Positions 1 through 8,649 are shown, counted from the first letter of the stretch. The stretch is DNA of 49,048 bases from Nostocaceae cyanobacterium (GCA_030065825.1 JASJCY010000066.1:1-49048), one strand, 5' to 3'. Translations and numbers: made by a program. The notes: generated by a model from the letters alone, not told the origin.

Positions 1-19
1 TGTCAAAACAAAAATCAAA

Positions 20-79
20 CTGCCTTTATCCCCTCGGCGGGCGGCTGCGCGGGTTCCCCCACCGAGGGGATAAAGGCAG
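20..79. repeat. Long perfect hairpin
   Basis: An 18-bp perfect inverted repeat (arms 20-37 and 62-79, starting CTGCCTTTATCCCC) encloses a 24-nt GC-rich loop. It lies about 170 bp beyond the stop codon of the leftward SSB-like gene and has no T-run after it, so it looks more like a mobile palindromic repeat than a classic terminator. The rest of 80-250 holds a GC-rich repeat-like stretch and no gene. Confidence 0.75.
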
Positions 80-250
80 AAATGCCAGAGACGCTGTGTA
101 AGACTCAGACCGGATTTAGTTCCGGATACCCCTTTTTTTGGGATACCCAACAAAGCAACGGCGAGCGAGACGCGAAGCCCAAGACGTAGCGTAAGCGGAG
201 TCTGTGGGTACTTCACTCTGTGTCATTCGCGATCTATGCCACATTATTAG

Positions 251-817
251 TTAAAAGGGAATATCATCATCATCTAGTTCTGGTTCTAGTTCTGGTACTG
301 CTGGAGAAGGATTAGGCTGGAATCTTGGATTTTGGGGTTGAGGCTGGTTAAAGTCTTGTTGAGGTAATTCTGGGGGAACTACACCAAGGTTATTGGCTGC
401 GGGTGTAGGTATACCAGATGGGGACTGATAACTAGGAATGGTTGTTTCTGGAGGAGGAGAAGCCGCTGGGATTGATGGGTTTGTGTCTACTGATGGTGAA
501 GAATCAGTATTTACAGCAACTCCCAAGGGATGGATCTTTTGAACTGTTAGTTCCGCACGTTTTTCTTTGAAACCTTCTGGACGTTCAATTAGATTCATAC
601 CCAAGCGTCCTTCCAGAATCACGCGATCGCCTGTATGGTAATTGTGCTGAATTTCTTTGGCTAAGTTACCCCAACTGATTACTTTCAATGTCGCTGGGGG
701 TTCTCCCTCTCGCAGGGATGGGAACTGCACCAGCATTTCGGTTACTTCTAGGTTATCTGCTGTATAGCGCAGTTGGGGTTCTTTAATTATTTCCGCCATT
801 AAAATACAGCTGTTCAT
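251..817 (-). CDS. Single-stranded DNA-binding protein, Ycf41/slr1034-like
   Basis: The 188-aa product has an N-terminal OB-fold region (about residues 1-100), a Pro/Ser/Gln-rich disordered linker, and an acidic tip DDDDIPF. That tip is the classic SSB C-terminal peptide that binds partner proteins. The opening (MNSCILMAEI) and spacing resemble the cyanobacterial/plastid Ycf41 family rather than the main replication SSB, so this is probably a second SSB-type protein. The start is ATG. It is monocistronic, with the response-regulator gene about 650 bp away. The intact tip argues for a real role in DNA metabolism; assignment to Ycf41 is from memory of the family. Confidence 0.85.
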   Translation of the reverse strand: MNSCILMAEIIKEPQLRYTADNLEVTEMLVQFPSLREGEPPATLKVISWGNLAKEIQHNYHTGDRVILEGRLGMNLIERPEGFKEKRAELTVQKIHPLGVAVNTDSSPSVDTNPSIPAASPPPETTIPSYQSPSGIPTPAANNLGVVPPELPQQDFNQPQPQNPRFQPNPSPAVPELEPELDDDDIPF

Positions 818-1465
818 GGCAATTCTATCCTTTTCTATATGGTTAACTAACTGGAAGAAGAATTTTTTATCTTTCCTTACTGATAACGCAAGTTCAATGG
901 TGCTACCACAAATTTTGATTTTAGTATTTAAAATTTATGACAAATTCCATATCTATAGCGAATTTCAATTGGGCAATGCAATACAAACAAAATTGGTAGA
1001 ATTCGGACGGGCAAGGATGCCCCGCAGTCGCTACAACGGGGGGTAGACGACGGTTGGGAGGCTTCACTCTCAAAAGAAGCCGCACTCTCAAAAGAAGCCG
1101 AGTGACCCTCGTCTACCGCGTCTACGGAGAGTACCCCAACGCCAGTTCACTCAACGCGCTTAACCCGCGCACGTGACTGGCTCCGCAACGCGCTGCCTCG
1201 CTTTCTCTATGCTTACCCTCAAATGGTGCAAGATATGACAGAATCCTCACACCTTTAGGCTGAGGAGTGTCAAAAATCAATATTCCTAATAAACTCGGTT
1301 TCTCAATAAAAGTTTTTGTGCCTTGATCACAGAATATCTAATACCAAATCAAGAAATATTTGCAACAGATGCAATTGTAGGGACGCGGAAACCGCGTCCC
1401 TACCAACCATGTGTCCCATTCTTTTTTCAAATTGGTATAATGTTATTACTCATGAGCGAGCAAAT
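818..1465. other. Repeat-rich intergenic region
   Basis: No convincing gene is present. From about 954 there is a half copy of the TATAGCG-ended repeat (compare 34976-35083), broken near 1020. A GC-rich stretch with short direct repeats (CTCAAAAGAAGCCG twice, about 1070-1100) follows. A fragment at about 1196-1237 matches the end of the CATCTTGCA repeat family, and 1341-1438 is a complete ATACCAAATC repeat. The stretch looks like accumulated small mobile repeats. Confidence 0.6.
1341..1438. repeat. MITE-like repeat, ATACCAAATC family, copy 1
   Basis: A 98-bp palindromic element with ends ATACCAAATCAAGAAAT and TTTTTTCAAATTGGTAT. The centre is a hairpin, GGGACGCGG/CCGCGTCCC. A second copy with near-identical ends and a different centre lies at 7978-8065. 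There is no coding capacity, so any mobility would depend on a transposase encoded elsewhere. Confidence 0.8.
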
Positions 1466-1858
1466 TCATACAGCCATTGATTCAACAGTCATTGATTCAA
1501 TTGCATTTACTAACTCTTCGCGGGTATAAGGCTTAGTTATATAAAAATCAGCACCTTGTTTTATTGCCCACAAACGATCTATGGGTTGATTTTTGGAACT
1601 ACAAACAATAATTGGTACTTTTGTAGTGCCTGGATTTCTCTTGAGGTGACGACACAACTCAAATCCACTCATTTCTGGCATCACGATATCAGTAATTATG
1701 ATATCTGGTTTTTCGGCTAAGGCAATTTCCAGAGCTTTTTTGGCATCAGAGGCTTTAATTATTTTATAACCACTATCTGTAAGATAATAGCCCATAAGCT
1801 CCAATTCGCTAGGAGAATCTTCCACAATGAGAATTTTGCCTACTAAAGTGATACCCAT
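1466..1858 (-). CDS. CheY/PilH-like single-domain response regulator
   Basis: The 130-aa product is almost entirely a receiver domain. Visible landmarks are the acidic pocket (VEDS), the phosphoacceptor Asp in ITDIVMPEMSG, and the switch Lys in YITKPYT. It lies 65 bp downstream of a PatA-like regulator on the same strand, a PilG/PilH-type pairing. In cyanobacteria such pairs usually act in pilus motility or phototaxis signalling. No histidine kinase, CheW or MCP gene is in the window, so the pathway cannot be named. The start is ATG. Confidence 0.88.
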   Translation of the reverse strand: MGITLVGKILIVEDSPSELELMGYYLTDSGYKIIKASDAKKALEIALAEKPDIIITDIVMPEMSGFELCRHLKRNPGTTKVPIIVCSSKNQPIDRLWAIKQGADFYITKPYTREELVNAIESMTVESMAV

Positions 1859-1923
1859 TTCTTTGTCTCCACTCCAGTCATTTACTATTATCGTCTAGTA
1901 TTTTTGTCTTTACCTGTCTCATT

Positions 1924-3030
1924 TTACTCAAGATGTTGAAAGATTGTTTTCAGTAATTCTCCTTGAGTAAAAGGTTTAGTTAAATACCCAGATGCTCTAA
2001 CCATCTTTGCCTTAGCTTTATCTATAAAACCATTTCTGCCTGTCACCATAATTACTGGAATGTTTTTGAGATATGAATGTTTGCGTAGTAAAGAGCATAA
2101 TTCATATCCATCTAAATTTGGCATCCCAATATCTAATAAGACTATATCCGGTTTGATACGGATAATTTGCATTAAGGCTTTTAAGGGTTCCGTGATGGTA
2201 ATAATAGTAAAAAAATCCTCATCTAAAAATTGTTTGATTACACTCAATACTGTTGGACTATCATCAATGCAAACAATTTTGTAAATTTTCTTTGTTGTAG
2301 GTAATTGGTAAATAGATTTCTGCGTATTTAAATCCCTTGAAGATGCTACTAATGATTGAGATGTTGCTGATTTATTGGTAATAGCTAATGATTCTCTTTT
2401 AGCTATTGCTTGAGACTCTTCTATCTGTTTATTTAAATCTCTAAATGATTTATCTGGTGTTATTTTAGATTGGATATTTTGGATATTTTGCTGGTTAGGA
2501 GAATGTTTCTGAGCTTTTAGAAGTAATAAACTTAAGTCTAAATGACAGAACTTAGGCATATCATCTAAAAAACTTTCCGTTGTAAATTCATAATAACCCT
2601 CTTCTAATTTCACCAAAGAACCTACAATTTCCAGGGCTAATTCCTCTATCAGTATTCCAGCTTGAATATGGCTAATAAACTTTTCGTTAACTAACCAGCA
2701 GATAGCTAAATAATCTAGATTGGGTATTTCTTGATTTTCGATAGCAGTTTCAAATCTTGCCAGTAACCGCTTATAAATTTCACCATATATGGAAGAAGTT
2801 TCACGGCTCAATTGCTGCAATTTCCGATAAAGCAGCTCAAACATATTAAGTGAATAACATGCATAAATCAGTTTCCCCTCCTCTAAGTATATTGACCAAG
2901 AAGTAGTATCACTAAAAACTTGTAGGCAGCCTGTATTTGGTTGTTTTAAAAATTGATTTAGTATGGATAATGATTGTATTTTATTGGAGAAACGGTATCT
3001 TCCAATAGGTTGCGTTTTCATCATAGTCAT
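1924..3030 (-). CDS. PatA-like response regulator (DUF4388/PATAN + receiver)
   Basis: The 368-aa product has an N-terminal region typical of cyanobacterial PatA/PilG proteins (TGCLQVFSDTTSWSIYLEEG, the DUF4388/PATAN signature). A variable linker of about residues 175-245 follows, then a C-terminal receiver domain (IDDSPTVL; phosphoacceptor in LLDIGMPNLDG; Lys in YLTKPF). The reading frame extends upstream to a TTG at 3111, but the family start fits the ATG at 3030, with ATGs at 3024 and 3021 also possible; no clear ribosome-binding site separates them. It probably forms a two-gene operon with the CheY-like gene. It has a C-terminal receiver but no HTH, so it should act through protein contacts. 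Confidence 0.85.
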   Translation of the reverse strand: MTMMKTQPIGRYRFSNKIQSLSILNQFLKQPNTGCLQVFSDTTSWSIYLEEGKLIYACYSLNMFELLYRKLQQLSRETSSIYGEIYKRLLARFETAIENQEIPNLDYLAICWLVNEKFISHIQAGILIEELALEIVGSLVKLEEGYYEFTTESFLDDMPKFCHLDLSLLLLKAQKHSPNQQNIQNIQSKITPDKSFRDLNKQIEESQAIAKRESLAITNKSATSQSLVASSRDLNTQKSIYQLPTTKKIYKIVCIDDSPTVLSVIKQFLDEDFFTIITITEPLKALMQIIRIKPDIVLLDIGMPNLDGYELCSLLRKHSYLKNIPVIMVTGRNGFIDKAKAKMVRASGYLTKPFTQGELLKTIFQHLE

Positions 3031-3582
3031 CGTAGTTGGGTAAAAATAATTTGTGGATTTGGGCTGCACCTCAAAATCAGTAGTGACCGTTAAATACAAT
3101 ACTATTACCAAATTAACTTATTAGGTTAAGGTTTTGTAATAAATCAATATTGTTATTGCAAAATTATTCCAGGTAGTGTTTAACATATTTCTTGATGCAG
3201 ACAAAAATTAAAATATGTGTCTATAGAACCATCTTTGAAGATGCAATCACCGCAATAGCCATAAAATTATGGAATACCACAAAATGAATCATTCCCTGGG
3301 GGTATGGCATCAGTTAAGATGATTTTATATACCCACCAATTGTAGATACTACACTCCTACTTGTCCTTTGAACTTGAGTAAGAACCCTGAAGAATTACTG
3401 ACTTCACAACAATCACATTAATACAATTAAATGCAACCACAGAGCAATAATGTATGAAAAATAAGTAAAAACTACTGCAAAAAAGTAAAGAAAATATAAA
3501 GAATGTTCACAATAATAGCAGTGCAATGTTCAAAAAAATTGTATAATCACGCTATATAGCGGTTTTCGGTTGAGTGAAGGAA
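3031..3582. promoter_or_regulatory. Divergent AT-rich intergenic region
   Basis: About 550 bp separate the leftward PatA-like gene from the rightward pseudouridine synthase gene. No ORF of note is present. A TATAAT hexamer lies at about 3542, followed at 3552-3572 by one end (TATAGCGGTTTTCGGTTGAG) of the TATAGCG repeat family. That repeat end reaches to within about 10 bp of the synthase start codon. Confidence 0.4.
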
Positions 3583-4503
3583 ATGAGCTTGCAAGTATCA
3601 ACAACAGGGGAACGCTTAGATCGCTATCTTTCCCAGGAAATACCAGATTTATCCCGTTCTCGCATCCAACAATTAATCGAACAGGGTAATGTCTACCTGA
3701 ATAGCAAAGTTTGCACTTGTAAAAAAACTACTGTCAAAGTGGGCGATCGCATTTGCTTAGAAATACCAGCAGCGGAACCCACCAAACTCCAAGCCGAAAA
3801 TATTCCCCTAGATATTCTCTACGAAGACGATCAGTTACTAATTATCAACAAATCTGCTGGGTTAGTTGTCCATCCCGCACCCGGTCATCCAGATGGCACA
3901 TTAGTGAATGCACTATTAGCCCATTGTCCCAATTTACCAGGGATTGGGGGAGTGCAACGTCCCGGCATAGTCCATCGACTAGATAAGGATACAACAGGAG
4001 CGATCGCCATTGCCAAAACAGAATTAGCCCATCAACACTTACAAGCACAACTCAAAGCCAAAACTGCACGCAGAGAGTACTTAGGTGTGGTTTACGGCGC
4101 ACCAAAAACAGAAAACGGTACAATTAAGCTACCTATTGGTCGCCACCCCGTAGACCGCAAAAAAATGGCTGTTGTCTCAAAAGAAAAAGGGGGACGCACT
4201 GCGGTTACTCATTGGCAAGTTAAAGAACGCCTAGGGAATTATACATTAATGCACTTCCAACTAGAAACCGGACGTACCCATCAAATTCGGGTTCATAGTG
4301 CCCAAATCGGTCATCCCATAGTTGGCGATCCCGTATATGGTTCTGGTCGTTCAGTAGGGGTAAATTTGTCCGGTCAAGCACTCCACGCTTGGCGATTGAT
4401 GTTACAACATCCCCTCACCCAGGAATTGATTCAAGTCACCGCTACCCCACCATCAGAATTTAGCAAACTGCTAGAAATATTACAAAGAAGACATAAAAGT
4501 TAG
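3583..4503 (+). CDS. RluA/RluD-family 23S rRNA pseudouridine synthase
   Basis: The 306-aa product has an S4 RNA-binding domain at about residues 5-60 (ERLDRYLSQEIPDLSRSRIQ) and an RluA-type catalytic domain containing HRLDKDTTG, whose Asp is the catalytic nucleophile. Late motifs such as LETGRTHQIRVH are intact. The full-length match suggests an active enzyme that isomerises uridines in large-subunit rRNA. An in-frame GTG at 3574 is possible, but the ATG at 3583 follows GAAGGA and fits homologues. A TATAGCG-type repeat end sits directly upstream and may contribute to the leader. The RluD subtype is inferred from the S4 domain. Confidence 0.9.
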   Translation: MSLQVSTTGERLDRYLSQEIPDLSRSRIQQLIEQGNVYLNSKVCTCKKTTVKVGDRICLEIPAAEPTKLQAENIPLDILYEDDQLLIINKSAGLVVHPAPGHPDGTLVNALLAHCPNLPGIGGVQRPGIVHRLDKDTTGAIAIAKTELAHQHLQAQLKAKTARREYLGVVYGAPKTENGTIKLPIGRHPVDRKKMAVVSKEKGGRTAVTHWQVKERLGNYTLMHFQLETGRTHQIRVHSAQIGHPIVGDPVYGSGRSVGVNLSGQALHAWRLMLQHPLTQELIQVTATPPSEFSKLLEILQRRHKS

Positions 4504-4584
4504 CGTGCATCAGCACTAGGAACGAGTCTGTTTCACAAGGTTGACCCAATGAAACTCCTGCATTACCCAGAACTTATGCACGCT
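4502..4584. terminator. Possible bidirectional hairpin between convergent genes
   Basis: AGCGTGCAT (4502-4510) and ATGCACGCT (4576-4584) form a 9-bp inverted repeat flanking a 65-nt loop. It lies between the convergent pseudouridine synthase and cpcG genes. The loop is long and there is no clear T-run, so a terminator role is only a guess. Confidence 0.3.
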
Positions 4585-4627
4585 CAACAATTACTTCTGC
4601 TGCTAGTTTAGCAACAACAGCAATGGC

Positions 4628-5395
4628 TTATTTAATTCCTGCAAGCTGACGGTAAGGCACACCTCTTTCAAAATCCACATTTAATGCGGATATATTTTGG
4701 GGAGGATTCACAGCAGGATTAATGCTTTGCGCCATACTTAAGAACAGTGATGGATCTCCAGCCTTGGGCTTTTTGTCTTGGGGGACATAGCTGCGAACGC
4801 TAGTCTGCCAAACGATTTGTGGGAAACCTAATTTGGCACGATAATATTCGTCATAGCGTGGAGACTTGATGTTAAAAGGTAACTCACCTTCGGCACGACC
4901 GGGAAGCACTCGACGACGTTGATAAGGAACAATGCTATCTCCGAAATTATCCAGATATTCGTCAGTGTTGAGCAACTCGTCAATAAAGCCTTGCATACCC
5001 TTGGTAGCTACTACAATTGACCAAGCAATTTTTTCCCGTTCGCTATAAACATCCCGTCCCAGCACCCGCTGCACGCACTGTTCTACAAAACGATAGTTAC
5101 TGTTGAGGTTGTAAAAGCTCTTCTTATATGTATCAGAAAGCAACAACCCACGAATAAAGCCCCTAACCGTGATTTGTCCGTTGCGTAACTGCGATTCTAA
5201 AAACGGTTGGCGATCGCTTGCAAAGGCATGGAAGAAAATTTGACGATAAGCTGCTTCGATCAGATTATTCATATCTGACGTGGAAAGCAGGTTCTCTGTG
5301 GAAAAAATCTTGGGTTGTTCATCACTTCCTGCTTCATATCCAGCTACACGCTGGTTTTGGCTTGAAGGAGCGTATGTTAATAGGGGGATTGCCAC
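4628..5395 (-). CDS. cpcG: Phycobilisome rod-core linker CpcG
   Basis: The 255-aa product opens with [17 protein letters not shown], the conserved CpcG N-terminus, followed by a PBS-linker (Pfam PBS_linker_poly) domain at about residues 30-180. The C-terminal part is soluble and ends [14 protein letters not shown], unlike the membrane tail of the neighbouring cpcL. CpcG links the proximal phycocyanin hexamer of a rod to the allophycocyanin core. The start is GTG, supported by GGAGG seven bases upstream. The gene sits away from any cpcBA operon in this window, next to cpcL and close to phycoerythrin genes. It is one of what is often a multigene family, so the exact subtype is not settled. Confidence 0.92.
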   Translation of the reverse strand: MAIPLLTYAPSSQNQRVAGYEAGSDEQPKIFSTENLLSTSDMNNLIEAAYRQIFFHAFASDRQPFLESQLRNGQITVRGFIRGLLLSDTYKKSFYNLNSNYRFVEQCVQRVLGRDVYSEREKIAWSIVVATKGMQGFIDELLNTDEYLDNFGDSIVPYQRRRVLPGRAEGELPFNIKSPRYDEYYRAKLGFPQIVWQTSVRSYVPQDKKPKAGDPSLFLSMAQSINPAVNPPQNISALNVDFERGVPYRQLAGIK

Positions 5396-5535
5396 GCTAG
5401 AGCCTCCAATTTTTTAATTAAAATTAACAACTTTAAAACACATCTTAAGGGAGTAGTTCTACCAGAATTTGATGTTTATCATAAAAATTTACGAAACTTA
5501 ACTTTATCTGTAGTTAAGTTTCGTAGACTGAGGAG

Positions 5536-6279
5536 TTATCCAGCTGGATTTAGTCCATAGCCTATGAGTAAAGTAAGTGCTATCATTCCTGCGACTATAA
5601 GTATGACTGCGAATACAGTTTGCCAGTCAATTCCATTTAAGAATATTTCTAAATCAAATGGTGCAAACTGACTATCATAGGGGAAGAATAGCCGACCACG
5701 GGAGAGGGGCAGTTTAGCACGGTAATATTCATCATACCGAGCCATACGGGCAAAAGGTAAATCCCCTTGAGTGCGTTGGGGCAAAATTCGTCGCCGTTGG
5801 TAGGGAACTACATTATCACCAAAGTTACTTAAATACTCTTCAGTATCCAGTAAATCATCAATAAATCCTTTTAGTCCCTTAGTAGCAAGCACAATTGACC
5901 AAGCTAGTTTTTCGCGTTCATTATACACCTGGCGACCCAAAATTCTTTGTACGCACATCTGGACAAAGCGGTAATTATTGTTAGTGTCATAATTACGGGT
6001 ACGAAATACATCCGAAGTGGCTAGTCCTTTGATAAAATCTCTGACAGTAATTTGACCAGAACGCAACTGAGATTCCAAAAATACTTGACGACTGCTTCGA
6101 GTCATCTGTTGTTCATTAAAAATTTGGCGATAGGCTGCCATAATCAAGTTATCCATATCCGATGCTGAAAGCAGATTCTCACTGCTGTATGTCATCGGTT
6201 GCTCGTCACCGGGAATCTCATATCCAATTACCCGCTGATTTTGAGATGAAGGGACGTAGCTTAATAGAGGAATAGACAT
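5536..6279 (-). CDS. cpcL: CpcL (CpcG2-type) membrane-anchored rod linker
   Basis: The 247-aa product shares the CpcG start ([17 protein letters not shown]) and PBS-linker domain but ends in a hydrophobic helix at about residues 220-243 ([19 protein letters not shown]). That tail defines CpcL, the linker that builds core-less rods and tethers them to photosystem I (and NDH-1) complexes in the thylakoid. The ATG start is preceded by GGAG ten bases upstream. It lies 140 bp upstream of cpcG on the same strand, so co-transcription is possible. CpcL genes are green/red-regulated in some chromatic acclimators. I looked for the CcaR G-box (CTTTNCNATTT) upstream and found no match. Confidence 0.93.
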   Translation of the reverse strand: MSIPLLSYVPSSQNQRVIGYEIPGDEQPMTYSSENLLSASDMDNLIMAAYRQIFNEQQMTRSSRQVFLESQLRSGQITVRDFIKGLATSDVFRTRNYDTNNNYRFVQMCVQRILGRQVYNEREKLAWSIVLATKGLKGFIDDLLDTEEYLSNFGDNVVPYQRRRILPQRTQGDLPFARMARYDEYYRAKLPLSRGRLFFPYDSQFAPFDLEIFLNGIDWQTVFAVILIVAGMIALTLLIGYGLNPAG

Positions 6280-6597
6280 GTCAAAGCTTCTCCAGCTGCT
6301 AAGTCTTTACCAAGGAGAATAATGATAAAGTGAATTGCGATCGCCTAACAGTTAATAGCTCACAACTTTGTCAACTTTCAGGGTAGGACTGTTTTCCGAA
6401 GCAGCAATAATCTGTAACAATCCAATAACGGGTAAACACACATCTTGCATCAGGGTCAGAAACCGGGTTTATTGCAAATATTGAGTTGCCAAAACCCTAA
6501 TTTTTCGTTGATAAACCCGGTTTCTCCGTGCTTGTTGAAAATGGTGCAAGATATGACTAAAGGTTCCCAACTCCTTGAGGGCGTAAGCTTTGCGCCC
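6280..6597. other. Intergenic region with a CATCTTGCA-family repeat
   Basis: The region lies upstream of cpcL and downstream of the peptidase-like gene. It contains a HIP1 site and the repeat at 6441-6555. Otherwise I see nothing in it. Confidence 0.5.
6441..6555. repeat. MITE-like repeat, CATCTTGCA family, copy 1
   Basis: An element of about 115 bp with imperfect inverted ends CATCTTGCA and TGCAAGATATG. Inside is an inverted pair, GAAACCGGGTTTAT and ATAAACCCGGTTTC. A second, longer copy is at 8788-8947 and a fragment lies near 1196-1237. It is non-coding. Confidence 0.7.
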
Positions 6598-7167
6598 CTA
6601 CGCGCCTTCTAACTGCCCCTCACCCCGCCAAAATGCCAAAGGGTCTATAGTTGAGTTACAGTAGGGCCAGCTACGCAAATAAACTTCCATTCCTGGTTCC
6701 CACAAAGGGGGTTCTAATCCCAGTCCTAAACATAGATGTGAAAGGATATTGGCGAAGTATTGATTATGACCAGATTCCCCTAAGTGGGCATGGGCATATT
6801 CATGGGCAACTATTGCTAACCAATTTTCTGGTGAGACACGACCAACATCAACTAAAATTGTGGTTGGAGTCGTGAAAATATTGCATAGCCCATCAATTCC
6901 AAAGGGTTGAGCCAGAGGAACTGCAAAAATTTGCATATAGCGCCGTTCTTGGGGATAAAAGCACTCGTGACAGGCTTGCAGATAGTTATTTAATAGGGTA
7001 TTAACACTGTCAATATTCTCACCAATCCAAGTGCAAATGGGGATGTGATCGTAGTGTTTATCGATTACATCCACCATTTCGGGTTCTAGGGCAAGATACT
7101 GTATCTTTTGCAGATACTCTAAACCCCGACTAAAAACTTTGCAACTAGAAGAATAAGAATAATTCAC
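6598..7167 (-). CDS. HEXXH putative metalloprotease in the phycobilisome cluster
   Basis: The 189-aa product has no signal peptide or membrane segment. It carries one clear zinc-protease motif, HEYAH at residues 122-126, inside a hydrophobic helix context (WLAIVAHEYAHAHLG) typical of gluzincin-like peptidases; the third metal ligand is not obvious. Its GTG start overlaps the stop of the upstream S-type lyase gene by 4 nt (GTGA), so the two are almost certainly translationally coupled. That suggests a role linked to phycobiliprotein maturation or turnover. Substrate and activity are unknown, and a non-proteolytic role is possible. Confidence 0.75.
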   Translation of the reverse strand: MNYSYSSSCKVFSRGLEYLQKIQYLALEPEMVDVIDKHYDHIPICTWIGENIDSVNTLLNNYLQACHECFYPQERRYMQIFAVPLAQPFGIDGLCNIFTTPTTILVDVGRVSPENWLAIVAHEYAHAHLGESGHNQYFANILSHLCLGLGLEPPLWEPGMEVYLRSWPYCNSTIDPLAFWRGEGQLEGA

Positions 7168-7781
7168 CAGCCCAAAAGGGAGTAATGCCGTTTTATTTCC
7201 AGAAGATTTTGTTCTGGCTTGGAGGTTATAGTTTCTTGATTGGGAACTGCTAAATCAGCATCTACCCGTACTTCTGCACAAAAAGATGCGGTGCTAAAAC
7301 CGCCAAACCGTTTAACAGTACTGGTGCGCATCCGCATATTAGAAGTGGCAAACCAAAATCGCTCTGTAGAACTCATGGTTTCATATTCGGTTGTTAGCAC
7401 CAGTCCATCTTCATCATCCATGTGGAAACGACCAACTACGGGCACAATTTCTGCATAACCTCTTTCTCGGAGTAATCTGCCTTTGCGGGGGTTATCAGTT
7501 TCAGGCACGATTGCAAATACAGTTTTGCCCTCATGGTTTTCTTCACCTTCTCTATCCCAAGCCATTGTACCCAGCCAACGTACCCGAGAACCACCGATTG
7601 ACAAACTAGGGTCAATTTCATGCATCTGGCACAGGGTAATAATTTCTGGATCATCTGCAGCCAGAGTTTCTACGAAAATTTCAGATTCTCCTAATTCTGA
7701 GCGTTTAAATGCCAAATGATGGGTTGTGCGAGTAGATTGCCACCTCCCTGCACTTAGCTGGAAAAACTCCATCGCGTCCAT
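7164..7781 (-). CDS. S-type (CpcS/CpeS family) phycobilin lyase
   Basis: The 205-aa product has the CpcS/CpeS lipocalin-like fold signature. It starts MEFFQLSAGRWQSTRTTHHL, then shows RGYAEIVPVVGRFHMDDEDG and LTTEYETMSSTERFWFA, with matching blocks in the same order as CpeS at 16557-17090. S-type lyases attach bilins to the Cys-82-equivalent of phycobiliproteins. This copy has a C-terminal extension of about 25 residues compared with CpeS. It is likely a CpcS-III or CpcU-type enzyme, though which subunit it serves cannot be told from sequence. It overlaps the HEXXH protein gene. An alternative ATG exists three codons in. Confidence 0.87.
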   Translation of the reverse strand: MDAMEFFQLSAGRWQSTRTTHHLAFKRSELGESEIFVETLAADDPEIITLCQMHEIDPSLSIGGSRVRWLGTMAWDREGEENHEGKTVFAIVPETDNPRKGRLLRERGYAEIVPVVGRFHMDDEDGLVLTTEYETMSSTERFWFATSNMRMRTSTVKRFGGFSTASFCAEVRVDADLAVPNQETITSKPEQNLLEIKRHYSLLGW

Positions 7782-7977
7782 TAAACTTCTGACTCCTGTT
7801 GTTCGTGTTTACTGGGTCTTCTTTATATATTTAACCTGTTTTTTGTTTTTAAGACTTAGCCAACTGGGATATTGATACTGTTTGTAGTCAGGATGTTAAC
7901 CCTAATTTTGAGTACTAAAGTACTGATTACGAACCAAAAATTCACTTTCTAGTGTGACACTTACGTAATACCAAATC

Positions 7978-8065
7978 AAAAAATGTTTGCCACAGATCCA
8001 ATTGTAGGAGCGGGGTAACCCCCTACCAACCAATCATGTGTCGCATTCTTTTTTCAAATTGGTAT
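7978..8065. repeat. MITE-like repeat, ATACCAAATC family, copy 2
   Basis: An 88-bp element with the same ends as 1341-1438 (ATACCAAATCAAAAAATG ... TTTTTTCAAATTGGTAT) and a shorter, different central hairpin (GGGGTAACCCCC). It supports a mobile family rather than a chance palindrome. Confidence 0.8.
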
Positions 8066-8153
8066 AAGTTCTGCTTTTGTATGAATTTTATCTGTTTTCT
8101 CTGTTTGTATGCACTTATAGTTCTCAAAGATACCAACCTCAATAAGTTCTTAT

Positions 8154-8291
8154 TCCCCATTCCCCATTCCCTGTTCCCCATTCCCCATTCCCCATTCCCT
8201 ATTCCCTATTCCCTATTCCCTATTCCCTATTCCCTATTCCCTATTCCCTATTCCCTATTCCCTGTTCCCTATTCCCTGTTCCCTGTTCCCT
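8154..8291. repeat. Heptanucleotide tandem repeat (TTCCCTA / TTCCCCA)
   Basis: About 19 units of a 7-bp motif alternate between TTCCCCA, TTCCCTA and TTCCCTG. This is the short tandemly repeated repetitive (STRR) type of sequence typical of heterocystous cyanobacteria. An open frame across it encodes only a Pro-Ile-Pro repeat and is not believed to be a gene. Confidence 0.9.
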
Positions 8292-8478
8292 CTATTTCTT
8301 AGAAGATAAAGCCAAGTTATAATGTTAATTTTAATTACTTTTATTTTGTATAGCTTGACAAAGTAGACGAATCAGTATCCACATGATAAAATAGTTTAAA
8401 ATAAAGAAAACGTTAATCGTTACTTCATATACATATAGATATGCAGTAAAAATCAAGCAAATATGCAGGAGTAGATAA

Positions 8479-8649
8479 ATGGATTTACCTAATATGCAAT
8501 TGAGTTTAGAGCAGCAATTCCGCTTGAAAACTCTGAAAGAGGAAGTTAAAACTTTGAGTCAGGAAGAGGCTCAGACATTCTTGATAGAGGTATTGCGACA
8601 GATGATGGTCAAGGATAATATCCTTAAGGATCTGCTCAAAAAAGCCTAA
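8479..8649 (+). CDS. nblA: NblA phycobilisome degradation protein
   Basis: A 56-aa ORF, MDLPNMQLSLEQQFRLKTL and so on, with the NblA hallmarks: LSLEQQF near the start, an amphipathic helix, then LSQEEAQTFLIEVLRQMMVKD. The family length is 55-65 aa. NblA binds phycobiliproteins and recruits the Clp protease for phycobilisome dismantling under nutrient stress. An AGGAG lies 6-8 bases before the ATG and a hairpin follows the stop. The position about 660 bp upstream of cpeBA, in the same direction, parallels what is known for an nblA of Tolypothrix/Fremyella. Regulation is not evident from the promoter. Confidence 0.95.
   Translation: MDLPNMQLSLEQQFRLKTLKEEVKTLSQEEAQTFLIEVLRQMMVKDNILKDLLKKA

Larger units (their letters stand above)
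7782..8478. promoter_or_regulatory. nblA upstream region with MITE and heptamer repeats
   Basis: About 700 bp contain a MITE-like repeat (7978-8065), a long heptanucleotide block (about 8154-8291) and, closer to nblA, an AT-rich leader. The leader has an AACG-N5-CGTT palindrome at 8409-8421 and the sequence AGGAG before the start. I searched for a canonical NtcA box (GTA-N8-TAC) and found none. Confidence 0.45.

Noticed and set aside
816-1046. Plus-strand ORF overlapping the SSB gene start
   Set aside because: It has no family features and runs through a repeat end; considered spurious.
8036-8302. Open frame with Pro-Ile-Pro repeats
   Set aside because: It is a translation of the TTCCCTA heptamer block and a MITE end, with no ribosome-binding site or protein-like composition.
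8300-8478. NtcA box upstream of nblA
   Set aside because: No GTA-N8-TAC match; GTTAATCGTTAC has the wrong spacing and first triplet.
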